Positions 26,446 to 34,750 of a stretch of DNA of 64,000 nucleotides are shown piece after piece; the first letter of the stretch is position 1; each line of letters begins with the position of its first letter. The DNA is taken from assembly GCF_003315595.1 (NCBI RefSeq), contig NZ_QNQU01000002.1, positions 186,001 to 250,000 of the forward strand, written 5' to 3'. The notes under the pieces were generated by a model. The model was given only the letters and a program-made list of their open reading frames with translations, made no database searches and was not told where the DNA came from. The position numbers and the translations under genes were made by a program. The stretch is from Pedobacter miscanthi. Its GTDB lineage: Bacteria; Bacteroidota; Bacteroidia; Sphingobacteriales; Sphingobacteriaceae.

Positions 26446-27198
26446 ATGGATTTATATTTAAAAGGAAAAACCGCACTGGTAACCGGTGCATCCAAAGGTA
26501 TTGGCAGGGCAATTGCCATAGCGCTGGCTGCAGAAGGCGTAAAAGTTTTCGCAACAGGTCGCAACCTCAATTCACTAAACAATCTTGCCAATGAGATCAT
26601 CGCAAATGGCGGCCCTGCCCCTGTTTTTTTTGCACAGGATTTGCTGGCACCTGATGCGCCTTCCAACATTGCCACAGCGGCATTATCTGCAATGGGGCAT
26701 GTCGATATTCTCATCAACAATGCAGGGCAAAGCCAGCCAGTAAGTCCTGCAGGATCAGAAGAACCCTGGAATAAATCAATGACTTTGGATTTTGAGCGCC
26801 CAAGGCAGCTTACTGAGGCCTTGATACCATATTTTATAGCCCGTAAACAGGGTGTTATACTTAATTTAACCAGTACTTACGAATTACGTTCGTTAAATGT
26901 TTCTGCTGTTGCAAAAGCAGCTTTGGCCGTATGGTCTAAGCAACTTTCGTCTGAGTTGGGCAAATACGGCATCAGGGTGAATTGTTTGCAACCCGGACTT
27001 ATTGATACAGATAACATCCGTCCTTATTTCCCGGGCAATGAACGTCAGAAATTTGCAGAAAGTGAAATACCCCTACAGGATTTTGGTGAGGTACAGGATA
27101 TGGCAGATATGGCCGTTTTTCTCGTTTCTCCCCGGGCAAAATATATTACCGGTACGGTTTCCATAGTGGATGGCGGAGGCAGACGTTCACCATTCTGA
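26446..27198 (+). CDS. SDR-fold protein with the catalytic tyrosine replaced
   Basis: The start at 26446 (MDLYLKGKTALVTGASKGIG) places the TGASKGIG cofactor motif near residue 14; the upstream ATG at 26416 is less likely. This 250-residue short-chain dehydrogenase keeps NNAG, the catalytic serine region NLTST and the C-terminal IVDGGG. The YxxxK catalytic pair, however, reads SAVAK (S153 and K157; codon TCT at 26902-26904, one base from TAT). The Rossmann fold is intact, so it may bind NAD(P) without normal dehydrogenation, or use another base. Y150-like alternatives nearby (STYELR) are out of register. Divergent from HxlR. Confidence 0.88.
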   Translation: MDLYLKGKTALVTGASKGIGRAIAIALAAEGVKVFATGRNLNSLNNLANEIIANGGPAPVFFAQDLLAPDAPSNIATAALSAMGHVDILINNAGQSQPVSPAGSEEPWNKSMTLDFERPRQLTEALIPYFIARKQGVILNLTSTYELRSLNVSAVAKAALAVWSKQLSSELGKYGIRVNCLQPGLIDTDNIRPYFPGNERQKFAESEIPLQDFGEVQDMADMAVFLVSPRAKYITGTVSIVDGGGRRSPF

Positions 27199-27222
27199 CG
27201 GTAAGGTCTAAGCAGCCTCATT

Positions 27223-27537
27223 TTACCAGGCTTGCCTGGTATGCTCGGCTACCATGCTCTTCCATAGGATATAGCCCAGTCTGCTACAGCTTTCGGCCAC
27301 CAGGAATTCTACATCGGAAGGTACATCGTTCATAATCCGGTAACGGATTTTGTATTTTTGGTTGTAACTAAGTTGTACGGTGAGGTAGTGCGCTGAAGAT
27401 CTTCTGACTGAAAGGCCTGCAAAATGAAAGTCTTGTAATTCTTTTGCAGCCCGCTGTAACCTGTTGTTCATAATTTTGGCCAGCGCCTGCTCCTGCTTAA
27501 ATTCCGTTTCTAAAATAGCGACTACCGTAACCTTCAT
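27223..27537 (-). CDS. Hypothetical 104-residue protein
   Basis: The frame starts MKVTVVAILETEFKQEQALAKIMNNRLQRAAKELQDF in order and ends with LGYILWKSMVAEHTRQAW. A small soluble alpha/beta protein is suggested by alternating helices and the strands HYLTVQLSYNQKYKIRYRI. No family is recognised. It is a single gene, convergent with the SDR. Confidence 0.6.
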   Translation of the reverse strand: MKVTVVAILETEFKQEQALAKIMNNRLQRAAKELQDFHFAGLSVRRSSAHYLTVQLSYNQKYKIRYRIMNDVPSDVEFLVAESCSRLGYILWKSMVAEHTRQAW

Positions 27538-27881
27538 ATGCCGAAATTACCATCTTTTAAATCATTTACAAAGCCCGTTTTGGTAACTATCTGTAAACGA
27601 GAAACAATTTATTTTCTAACAAAAAAACGGCATAACAACACCAAAATTGCATATTTTTAACATTCATACCGTAAAGACAACAGCCTCAGATGGCTACCTG
27701 AAAACGCCTTCATACTTTCGCTGATTTTGTGTTTTTGTTGTGAAGAAATAAGTGATTAAAATTTCCATTCTCGTAAACGCATACAACCCTTAGCTATAAC
27801 TTTTTTTTAAACAATTTCAATGTTTTTCGCTTTCGTCATAAAAAAGTAATATATTGTATTCGCTAAACTAAACCACACTAT
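27538..27881. other. Intergenic, no supported gene
   Basis: AT-rich gap between the hypothetical gene at 27537 and the small protein at 27882; I see no repeat family member, RNA gene or clear TAnnTTTG promoter in it. Confidence 0.4.
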
Positions 27882-27983
27882 ATGTTTGAAACGATCAACG
27901 TAAGTATCGGACTATTTTCGGTACTAACCAGCCTAGGTATCCTGATATTCCTTTGCAAACCAAGTCGCCGCGAAGAAGACTAA
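27882..27983 (+). CDS. Predicted 33-residue membrane protein with own terminator
   Basis: The ATG at 27882 gives MFETINVSIGLFSVLTSL followed by GILIFLCKPSRREED and TAA at 27981. It has one membrane helix (residues 7-25) and a strongly charged cytoplasmic tail (KPSRREED). A strong terminator begins 5 bases after the stop, which shows that a transcript ends exactly here and supports a real small gene. Too short for ordinary gene callers. Function is unknown; single-pass small proteins of this shape often modulate membrane complexes. Confidence 0.6.
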   Translation: MFETINVSIGLFSVLTSLGILIFLCKPSRREED

Positions 27984-27988
27984 AAAAG

Positions 27989-28016
27989 AGCCGGATATCA
28001 TTTATCCGGCTTTTTT
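27989..28016 (+). terminator. Terminator of the 33-residue protein gene
   Basis: AGCCGGATA (27989-27997) and TATCCGGCT (28003-28011) form a 9-bp stem with a 5-base loop, flanked by A6 and T6 runs, so it may work in both directions. Confidence 0.9.
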
Positions 28017-28228
28017 ATTGTCATTTCCATATCAAATCAATCCTTCTCATAAACAATTTTTACCGCGACCTCAATACAGCTATAATCCGCTTCAAACCAA
28101 TTAAATAACATCAATCACAGCTGAAATTTCAATCGGATATTATTGATCCTTAACCTATTTATTTCAAAAAAACACAAACCATTGGCTTAGGGCAGGTGTT
28201 GTAATTACATACATTAAATCTATTTATC

Positions 28229-28714
28229 ATGAATTACAATCAGATCACCTATAGCAATCTTCTAGAATTATCTCATAGCGATTATACCCTTACCTCAGGC
28301 GAAGCAAACATTAAAGGCTGGCCGGTAAAAACAGGCGAAAACCGGATTGGTAAAGTGGCTGACCTTCTTTTTGACCCTGAAGCAGATACTGTACGCTATG
28401 TTATAGTTTTGCTTGATGAAGGCACTACAACTGTAGAAGAAAAAAAAATATTGGTACCTATCGGCCTTATCGATCTTGATACCAATGAAAAAGCGGTTTT
28501 GGCACCTGATTTTCATCAGGATCAACTGGAAGCCATGCCAAGGTACATTATGGACGAGGTAACTCCTGAAATGGAAAACCAAATCCGCCAGGTTATTGGT
28601 AGCCCCGCAGCATTAGTTATGGAAGATGAAGCAGTTGAAATAGACAGGCAAAATTTTTATCGTCACCATCATTTCGACAAGAATATCTTTCCGCAAGGGC
28701 GTGAAAACAACTAA
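28229..28714 (+). CDS. PRC-barrel domain protein
   Basis: The 161-residue soluble protein has a PRC-barrel at about residues 22-100: the phrase IKGWPVKTGENRIGKVADLLFDPEADTVRYVIVLL (G.pV....g..iGkV.dllfD.....vrYvvv) is diagnostic. The C-terminal tail has EMENQIRQVIGSP and histidines (YRHHHFDKN). In Bacteroidota such proteins are common in stress-induced or general sigma regulons, and may bind other proteins or RNA. It is a single gene. Confidence 0.88.
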   Translation: MNYNQITYSNLLELSHSDYTLTSGEANIKGWPVKTGENRIGKVADLLFDPEADTVRYVIVLLDEGTTTVEEKKILVPIGLIDLDTNEKAVLAPDFHQDQLEAMPRYIMDEVTPEMENQIRQVIGSPAALVMEDEAVEIDRQNFYRHHHFDKNIFPQGRENN

Positions 28715-29320
28715 TATAATGCGAAAACATCCGTTTTCTAAGAAAATTTGTCACATTGAGCTTGTCGAAATGCCATCAATAATGTTATTGCTGATCTTTC
28801 GACAAGCTACCATGTATGTCATTTAGTAATCCACTGATAGTAAACACCTTACTAACTACATTCATTTCCGACTGGCCAGGCCAAAGCACTATCTCCCTTT
28901 TCTCTTTAATTCCGGCCTAACAAATTTTTCGGGATAAACTGATCAAGCCAACCTAGTGGCTTTAAAAGAAAAATTTTCAGCCGGCGTTTTATTAATAAGC
29001 TGTTTATCTTTTTTATTTGCATTAATGAGCTCGGCAAGCCTCGGTTTTGGTTCTTTTTGACGCTAAAAAGAAGGAGCCCATCGGCAGCGGCGGACCTGTA
29101 CCGACTTTTCATCTGTCGCCGCGGTAAGATTGCGCAGTAGGGCAAAAATGTTGTGAGTAATCCTTCGACTACTCCCAGGATGACACTCAATTTATAATGC
29201 ATTCTTATCTTTAAACTCCGAGCATTTCTGCCTGATCATCCATGTTTTTTAAACTTTTGTCTATTTGGATTTCTAATTAATAAGTTTACTTTAGCATACT
29301 ATCACATTAACCTACTCAAC
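28715..29320. repeat. Intergenic with REP-like hairpins
   Basis: AGCTTGTCGAAA (28759-28770) pairs with TTTCGACAAGCT (28797-28808), a sister of the hairpin at 17218-17265 with the stem pair changed from A-T to G-C. A second hairpin lies near 29049-29074 (TTCTTTTT, GACGC, TAAAAAGAA). A REP-like phrase CCTTCGACTACTCCCAGGATGAC lies at about 29160-29183 (given here as two parts, CCTTCGACTAC and CAGGATGAC). The frames on the minus strand here look like translated repeat DNA, not a gene. Confidence 0.55.
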
Positions 29321-29851
29321 ATGAAAAATTTCAGATTAACACTCTTAACTGCCTGTCTGATTTGCAGTTTAAACTTTGCAGCAAAGGCCATCATCGTTCA
29401 GGATACACTACACGTGGTGCGCGATGATCAGTTTTTAAACTATCCACTAGGAACATTTAATAGTTTCGAATCATTTAAAAATACCAACACCAAACTCATT
29501 CCATCTAAAAGCATTAGTGTCAGGCCATATAAAAACGGAAGAACTGAGCCTGCAACAATGTTTGCTTTGCAGAAAAGCTATGCTCGGTTTTACCTTAATA
29601 AAGAAACTAAAAAGCTTGAATTGATTGGTTCGATAATACTCGGCAACGAAATGCCTCTGCAAAACGGAATCGTAGTTGGTATGGAACGTACAACATTCTT
29701 TAAAAAGATGAATATTGTGGATGAAAATACATCGGCTAACACTGTAGAAATTACTTCTAAAACAGCAGGTATACGCCATTTTTATCAGTTCAAGGATAAT
29801 AAACTCGCCAGTATCATGATTTTTTCCAACCTTTTTTATCAAAAAGATTAG
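29321..29851 (+). CDS. Secreted hypothetical protein
   Basis: The 176-residue protein has a clear signal peptide (MKNFRLTLLTACLICSLNFAAKA, about 23 residues, in two parts: MKNFRLTLLTA and CLICSLNFAAKA). The mature part is a small periplasmic or secreted domain (VVGMERTTFFKKMNI, EITSKTAGIRHFYQFKDNKLASIMIFSNLFY) with the look of a beta-sheet sensor or SmpA-like fold. No confident family. Single gene. Confidence 0.7.
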   Translation: MKNFRLTLLTACLICSLNFAAKAIIVQDTLHVVRDDQFLNYPLGTFNSFESFKNTNTKLIPSKSISVRPYKNGRTEPATMFALQKSYARFYLNKETKKLELIGSIILGNEMPLQNGIVVGMERTTFFKKMNIVDENTSANTVEITSKTAGIRHFYQFKDNKLASIMIFSNLFYQKD

Positions 29852-30014
29852 ATCTGTTGTTGTGTTTTAAATAAACACTTCATTTTTGTGGGGGAAATTG
29901 TGTTCAATCGCCATCAACCCACAAAAACAGAGAAAAATCTTCTAAAGGTAATTCATAGCCAAACAAATTTTCTTTCCTGTTGTTTGAAAAATTATAATCT
30001 GATTATACACTCAC

Positions 30015-30869
30015 ATGGTAGAAAAATACACTCCTGCAGGTCATGCCTCGGCATCCAGCGTCATCACTACATTAGTTATAGGTATCGTTGCCTCGCTCCT
30101 TTTACCCCTATTTTATATTATTCTTTCTCAGTTGATCCCCAACATCTGGTTTATTGCCATTTGTGCATTTTTATTAGGCATGGCATTGGGATTGATGATC
30201 AATCTGGGTATTAAAATTGGTAAGATCCGAAACTTTAGGATTGCAGTTGTGATCGCGATTGTATGCAGTTTACTGGCATTCTATGTACAATGGGTTTTCT
30301 TTGATGCGGTAATGTATAGCCGTCGTGGTTTTACATTTAATCAAAGCTCGACAGATCTTAAACAACTCATACTGGATATGGGCTTTCTGTTTGTTCATCC
30401 GGGCATCCTTTTTAAAGAAATTGTGGCACTGAACGAGGTTGGTACCTTCCGCATACAGGGAAGCAGTAATATATCCGGTATACTTTTATGGGTAATATGG
30501 CTGGGCGAATTCCTGGTGATTATTGGAGGTACGGTGTTCGTTGTTGGCAACGGCCAGGTTAAATTACCTTATTCGGAGCTGAACGATCAGTGGATGAAGC
30601 CACGCAAGCCAAGCTCAGTTATACCATTTGTTGAGGATAAAGAGCATTTAATAAACCAGCTAAATAACAGGAATTTTGATATTTTAAAAAACAATCCCGA
30701 GGTATTAAGAGAAGCCGAATATGGTGAGGTAGTGATTTATGAAGCCATGGGTGATCCTACAAAATATATCTCCGTGATGAATGTTACTGCACCATCAGGC
30801 AAGAACAAACAAGCCAGAAAAAAAAAAGTGCTGTCGCATTATCCGATTCAAAACAATCCCTCAATCTGA
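30015..30869 (+). CDS. Hypothetical membrane protein with 4 predicted TM segments
   Basis: A 284-residue protein with membrane segments at about 18-40 (VITTLVIGIVASLLLPLFYIIL), 43-63, 75-95 (IAVVIAIVCSLLAFYV) and 155-176 (ILLWVIWLGEFLVIIGGTVFVV), then a polar C-terminal part of about 100 residues. The start at 30015 is preferred. No family recognised. The gap to the ABC exporter (about 200 bases) makes cotranscription uncertain. Confidence 0.65.
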   Translation: MVEKYTPAGHASASSVITTLVIGIVASLLLPLFYIILSQLIPNIWFIAICAFLLGMALGLMINLGIKIGKIRNFRIAVVIAIVCSLLAFYVQWVFFDAVMYSRRGFTFNQSSTDLKQLILDMGFLFVHPGILFKEIVALNEVGTFRIQGSSNISGILLWVIWLGEFLVIIGGTVFVVGNGQVKLPYSELNDQWMKPRKPSSVIPFVEDKEHLINQLNNRNFDILKNNPEVLREAEYGEVVIYEAMGDPTKYISVMNVTAPSGKNKQARKKKVLSHYPIQNNPSI

Positions 30870-31072
30870 TTTTTTTTAAAGCCTTTATGATGTCCCGACA
30901 GAGAATTGGATACTTATTTTGGCTTTTTATTAAATTTTAAAAGATTTTTAAAGTAATTTTTGTTTTCCGCCGTCTTATCTATTGTAATAGTCCTTCTAAC
31001 CGGCACCAGCAGGAAGGTATAACAATATTGAATAAAAAATGCAGTTTTGATAACTGCATAATAACCTGAATA

Positions 31073-32902
31073 ATGGCAAGAAAACAATTTAACAGTGGTA
31101 ATGCACCCGGCATTGAATTATCAAAAGCGAAGATAAACAGAGAAACATTAAGCCATGTTGCACGATTGCTCACCTACTTAAAACCATACCGTAATCAATT
31201 TATCGCGGCTTTGTTTTTTCTTTTCTTGTCGAGTTTGGTTGGGCTTGCTTTCCCTACATTTATTGGTGCATTAATAGATACCGCACAGGGTAAACACACC
31301 AATGGTTTTCTCCCGGCAAGTATCCAGGGAATTTTGTTGCTGGCATTTATTGTGCTGGCATTGCAGGCAGTAGTATCGTATTTCAGGATACTGTGGTTTG
31401 TAAATGTAGCAGAACGTTCACTGGCCGACATCAGGCGCGATACCTATTTCAAGTTAATTACCCTTCCGATGAACTTCTTCTCCAACCGCAGGGTTGGCGA
31501 ACTCAACAGCAGGATATCGGCAGATCTTTCGCAGGTTCAGGATACGCTTACCACCACTATCGCCGAAATGTTAAGGCAGGCCATTTTACTGGTAGGTGGT
31601 ATTGTTTTTATGGCGGTGATTTCGAAAAAACTCATTTTTGCCTTGTTACTGGTATTGCCTGTAATGATAGTATTTGCCGTACTATTTGGTAAGTTTATCA
31701 AAAAAATCTCACGCCAGGCGCAGGATAAAATGGCCGAATCCAATACCATTGTAGAAGAAACCCTAATGGGCATCGGTAATGTAAAAGCTTTTGTAAACGA
31801 ATGGTATGAGGCCAGCCGCTACCGCAATACCATCCGCGAGGTGGCCAATATCGCCATCAAAGGAGCAAAATACAGGGGTATGTTTGTTTCTTTTATTGTA
31901 TTATGTGTATTTGGTGGCATTTTAGCAGTGGTAGGTTATGGCTGTGTGCTGGTAAGTCAGCATGAAATTACTTTTGGCGAACTGTTAAAATTCTCGCTTT
32001 ATGCCATGTTTCTCGGGAGTTCGCTCGGCAGTTTCCCCGAACTGTTCGCCAACCTGCAAAAAGCAATTGGTGCCAGCGAAAGGGTACTCGAAATATTAGC
32101 TGAAAAGGGTGAAGCGGTATCTATAAACAGAAATGATAATCAGGTTGAACAGAAAATAGAAGGAAACCTGAGTTTTAACCATGTTAATTTCTCTTATCCT
32201 TCCCGTCCGGAGGTACAAGTGCTTCATGATATGTCTTTTGAAGCCAAAGCCGGACAAAAAGTAGCCATTGTAGGGCCAAGTGGCTCAGGAAAGTCGACAA
32301 CTGCAGGATTGATTCTTCAATTTTATCATCCTCAAACCGGAGGCATATTTTTTGACGGTAAACCTGCAGCAGATTATTCACTTGCCGATATCAGGAACCA
32401 GGTGGCCATTGTGCCGCAGGATGTAATGTTATTTGGAGGAACCATACTCGAAAATATTGCTTATGGCAGGTTAAATGCAAGTAAGGCTGAAATTATAGAG
32501 GCGGCCAAACGGGCAAATGCACACGATTTTATCAGCTCTTTTCCAGAGGCTTACGATACAGTTGTGGGCGAGCGCGGTGTAAAGCTCTCCGGCGGACAAC
32601 GTCAGCGGATTGCCATTGCCAGGGCATTGCTTAAAAATCCATCTATATTGATTTTGGACGAGGCTACTTCATCACTGGATTCCGAATCGGAACGTTTGGT
32701 GCAGGAAGCGCTCGAAGAACTGATGAAGGGCCGTACCTCAATCATCATTGCCCACCGCTTATCCACCATTCGCGAAGCTGATAAAATTATTGTAGTAGAG
32801 GGCGGAAAGATTATTGAATCAGGTACGCACCGCGAATTGATTGATAATGAAGCGGGTTTATACCGGTATTTGAGCGGGTTACAGTTTGAGGTTGGAGCGT
32901 AA
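31073..32902 (+). CDS. ABC transporter half-exporter (MsbA/LmrA type)
   Basis: This 609-residue fused protein has six membrane segments (about 35-320) and an ATP-binding domain (about 360-600). The domain carries Walker A GPSGSGKST, Q-loop IVPQDVMLF, signature LSGGQRQR, Walker B ILILDEATSSLD and an H-loop IIAHRLST. It would work as a homodimer exporting lipid, peptide or drug-like substrates. There is no partner gene next to it, consistent with homodimer function. The substrate cannot be predicted. Confidence 0.95.
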   Translation: MARKQFNSGNAPGIELSKAKINRETLSHVARLLTYLKPYRNQFIAALFFLFLSSLVGLAFPTFIGALIDTAQGKHTNGFLPASIQGILLLAFIVLALQAVVSYFRILWFVNVAERSLADIRRDTYFKLITLPMNFFSNRRVGELNSRISADLSQVQDTLTTTIAEMLRQAILLVGGIVFMAVISKKLIFALLLVLPVMIVFAVLFGKFIKKISRQAQDKMAESNTIVEETLMGIGNVKAFVNEWYEASRYRNTIREVANIAIKGAKYRGMFVSFIVLCVFGGILAVVGYGCVLVSQHEITFGELLKFSLYAMFLGSSLGSFPELFANLQKAIGASERVLEILAEKGEAVSINRNDNQVEQKIEGNLSFNHVNFSYPSRPEVQVLHDMSFEAKAGQKVAIVGPSGSGKSTTAGLILQFYHPQTGGIFFDGKPAADYSLADIRNQVAIVPQDVMLFGGTILENIAYGRLNASKAEIIEAAKRANAHDFISSFPEAYDTVVGERGVKLSGGQRQRIAIARALLKNPSILILDEATSSLDSESERLVQEALEELMKGRTSIIIAHRLSTIREADKIIVVEGGKIIESGTHRELIDNEAGLYRYLSGLQFEVGA

Positions 32903-33319
32903 TAAGGTTTTAAAAAAATGCGTAACATGATAATATCAGGACAGGCCTTTTTAAGGCGTAATGCTAACTTGCTTTGAAAACTAACAGGTTTTACCGAAGA
33001 ACCCCCGTCAATCCCAAGTGCGGGCAAATCAAAAAAACAGTAGCAAAACAGAATAATTGGCACTACCAAACCTAAAACGCAGTGGTTTTGTGCAGCTCTT
33101 GCAAAAATTTTAACTTCATGGATATTTACTGCACAAAACAAAGTGCCTCTGTTTTTTTGATGTGAGATGGGCTTGTGTGAAAGCACATTGCTGGATTGAC
33201 GAAGCGCTTTGGGTACTTTGGCGCTCCAAAGTACCATGCCCCCGCGGCATAGGAGCGGAAAAAATCCTTATATTTTATCAATATTAATATAGTACAGTAT
33301 TTTTTAATGCTACAGTTTT
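32903..33319. repeat. Intergenic with a dispersed GC-richer element
   Basis: Holds a hairpin GGTACTTTGG-CGCT-CCAAAGTACC (33209-33232 region), followed by a GC-rich tail. The design (GGT.CTTT..GCGC..AAAG.ACC) recalls the element at 29049-29074. Base composition differs from nearby genes. No gene is supported. Confidence 0.45.
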
Positions 33320-33811
33320 TTAAACCTGCCACTTTTTTAAAGGACTATGGCGCATTTCCTGCTTGCGGCCGCTGGTTTCGAACCTAAAATCGCTGCTGAA
33401 ATCGCTGTTATAAATCCTGAAGGAGATCTGCCATTCATCTTTCAGCATATCCGGAACAAACTGAAAGAAAACACGTTCGAACAACTCAAAATTAATCTCT
33501 GGCATGCAAATCACCATGTATTCATGGTCGGAGTTTGCAATAACCTCATGAACAAGCTTTGGCCATCGGGAGATGATTTCAGAAGGCAACTTCAGAAAAT
33601 GTTGTTTCTCGATCAGCTTTACGGCATCACTAAGGATTGTGTTAGAAATTACGCCCTCCAGAACAGTCCACTGCCCGTTCTCGTTTAAAATGCTGCACAA
33701 AAGTTCGTCGCCATCAAGTACCGACCACGGACCGGCAGACGAAAATTGGATCAGCTTAAATTGCTGGTCTTCTCCATTGTTGTTTGTAAAAAAATAATCA
33801 AGTTCAGTCAT
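33320..33811 (-). CDS. Hypothetical 163-residue soluble protein
   Basis: Starts MTELDYFFTNNNGEDQQF and contains FSSAGPWSVLDGDELLCSILNENGQWTVLEG in sequence, with well-formed alpha/beta composition. It lies 13 bases after the alkB-like gene on the same strand, so the two are probably cotranscribed. No family recognised; a plus-strand frame across the same bases is judged a shadow. Confidence 0.6.
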   Translation of the reverse strand: MTELDYFFTNNNGEDQQFKLIQFSSAGPWSVLDGDELLCSILNENGQWTVLEGVISNTILSDAVKLIEKQHFLKLPSEIISRWPKLVHEVIANSDHEYMVICMPEINFELFERVFFQFVPDMLKDEWQISFRIYNSDFSSDFRFETSGRKQEMRHSPLKKWQV

Positions 33812-33824
33812 GATATCAATCCAC

Positions 33825-34439
33825 TTATTGCCCGATAATTTTCCGAAAGGTTAAATTTAACCTCGCGCCCATTGTTTTTGAAGATTTAGCTATGCGGTGA
33901 TCCCATTTTGCCTGTAAATCGCCTTTCATTAACAGTAATGAGCCATGCTCGAGCTTTATCGTATATTTTTCGCTGTGATCGGCTTTTTTCCTGATATCAA
34001 ACGGACGAACCTGACCGAGCGAAAGCGATGCAATAACGGGATGCGAACCCATTACTGTTTCATTATCGCTATGCCAGGTAACAGAATCCTGTCCATCGCG
34101 GTAATAGTTTAATAGTACACTGTTAAAACTTATCCCGGCAACAGGTTCAATCAGTTTTTTTAAACGTAAAAGTTCATTAGTCCATGTTAAAGGAGTTGAT
34201 TTTCCGAGCGCATTATAATCCAATCCTTCCGGATCGCCGTACCAGGCCGAAAGCCTCGGTGTGATCACTTCCTTATCGTACATTTTAACTATTTTCTGCG
34301 TCCATGGTGTATGTTCGATCATGCCCGAAAGCATATTGTAACCTTCGGGTGCTGAAATAAATCCCGGCAGGTATTCCAGCACTTCGCCGGGCAGGCCGGG
34401 TGTTTGACCTGCTTCGCTAAAAAAACTCAACTGCTCCAT
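33825..34439 (-). CDS. AlkB-like Fe(II)/2-oxoglutarate dioxygenase
   Basis: A 204-residue protein (start at 34439, MEQLSFF; 34448 is an alternative three codons earlier) with the AlkB hallmarks WHSDNE (iron ligands H and D), a second ligand H in WDHRIAKS, and the 2-oxoglutarate-binding R.NLTFRKI at the C-terminus. PRLSAWYGDPEGLDYNALGKSTPLTW appears in order as in ALKBH2-like bacterial proteins. It repairs alkylated DNA bases (1-methyladenine, 3-methylcytosine) by oxidative demethylation. Confidence 0.92.
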   Translation of the reverse strand: MEQLSFFSEAGQTPGLPGEVLEYLPGFISAPEGYNMLSGMIEHTPWTQKIVKMYDKEVITPRLSAWYGDPEGLDYNALGKSTPLTWTNELLRLKKLIEPVAGISFNSVLLNYYRDGQDSVTWHSDNETVMGSHPVIASLSLGQVRPFDIRKKADHSEKYTIKLEHGSLLLMKGDLQAKWDHRIAKSSKTMGARLNLTFRKIIGQ

Positions 34440-34448
34440 CCTCTGCAA

Positions 34449-34750
34449 AGATGCGAAACATTTTTAAAATACTAAAATTATTAGTATTATTTCGACAAAA
34501 GCGCCTGTTACCGATATCGTAAATGAAGATAACCTGGGGAAACTCTTCCCCAGGACTATCATGTTGTGCACTCCCCGGCCGTATGAGATCGGCCGGCGCT
34601 AACCAAACGTGGCACAATTTAAGTTTGTTGTTCTGCAACATCCAGCATATCCACTACTTTTAAATGATGATTGGAAAACAAGATCATCCGTGTTTATCCG
34701 TGTACATCTGTGGTTATAGAGAATTAACTACATGATATTGGTGGCAGGTT
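34449..34750. other. Intergenic with short hairpins, no gene
   Basis: CCTGGGGAA (about 34533-34541) pairs with TTCCCCAGG (about 34546-34554), and CCGGCCGAT-like halves lie near 34579-34600 (CGGCCGTATGAGATCGGCCG). A CATCCGTGT...CATCTGTGG phrase follows at about 34685-34713, also seen inverted in part at 62703. A minus-strand frame of 74 codons here is not protein-like. Confidence 0.4.

Noticed and set aside
28906..29202. Minus-strand frame of 98 codons
   Set aside because: It runs through REP-like and hairpin repeat DNA, and the product is rich in R, K and L without domain features.
33347..33688. Plus-strand frame of 113 codons
   Set aside because: It lies antisense to the better minus-strand frame (33320-33811), which is coupled to alkB and has normal protein composition.
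34417..34641. Minus-strand 74-codon frame upstream of alkB
   Set aside because: It overlaps the alkB start in another frame and covers two hairpins; not protein-like.
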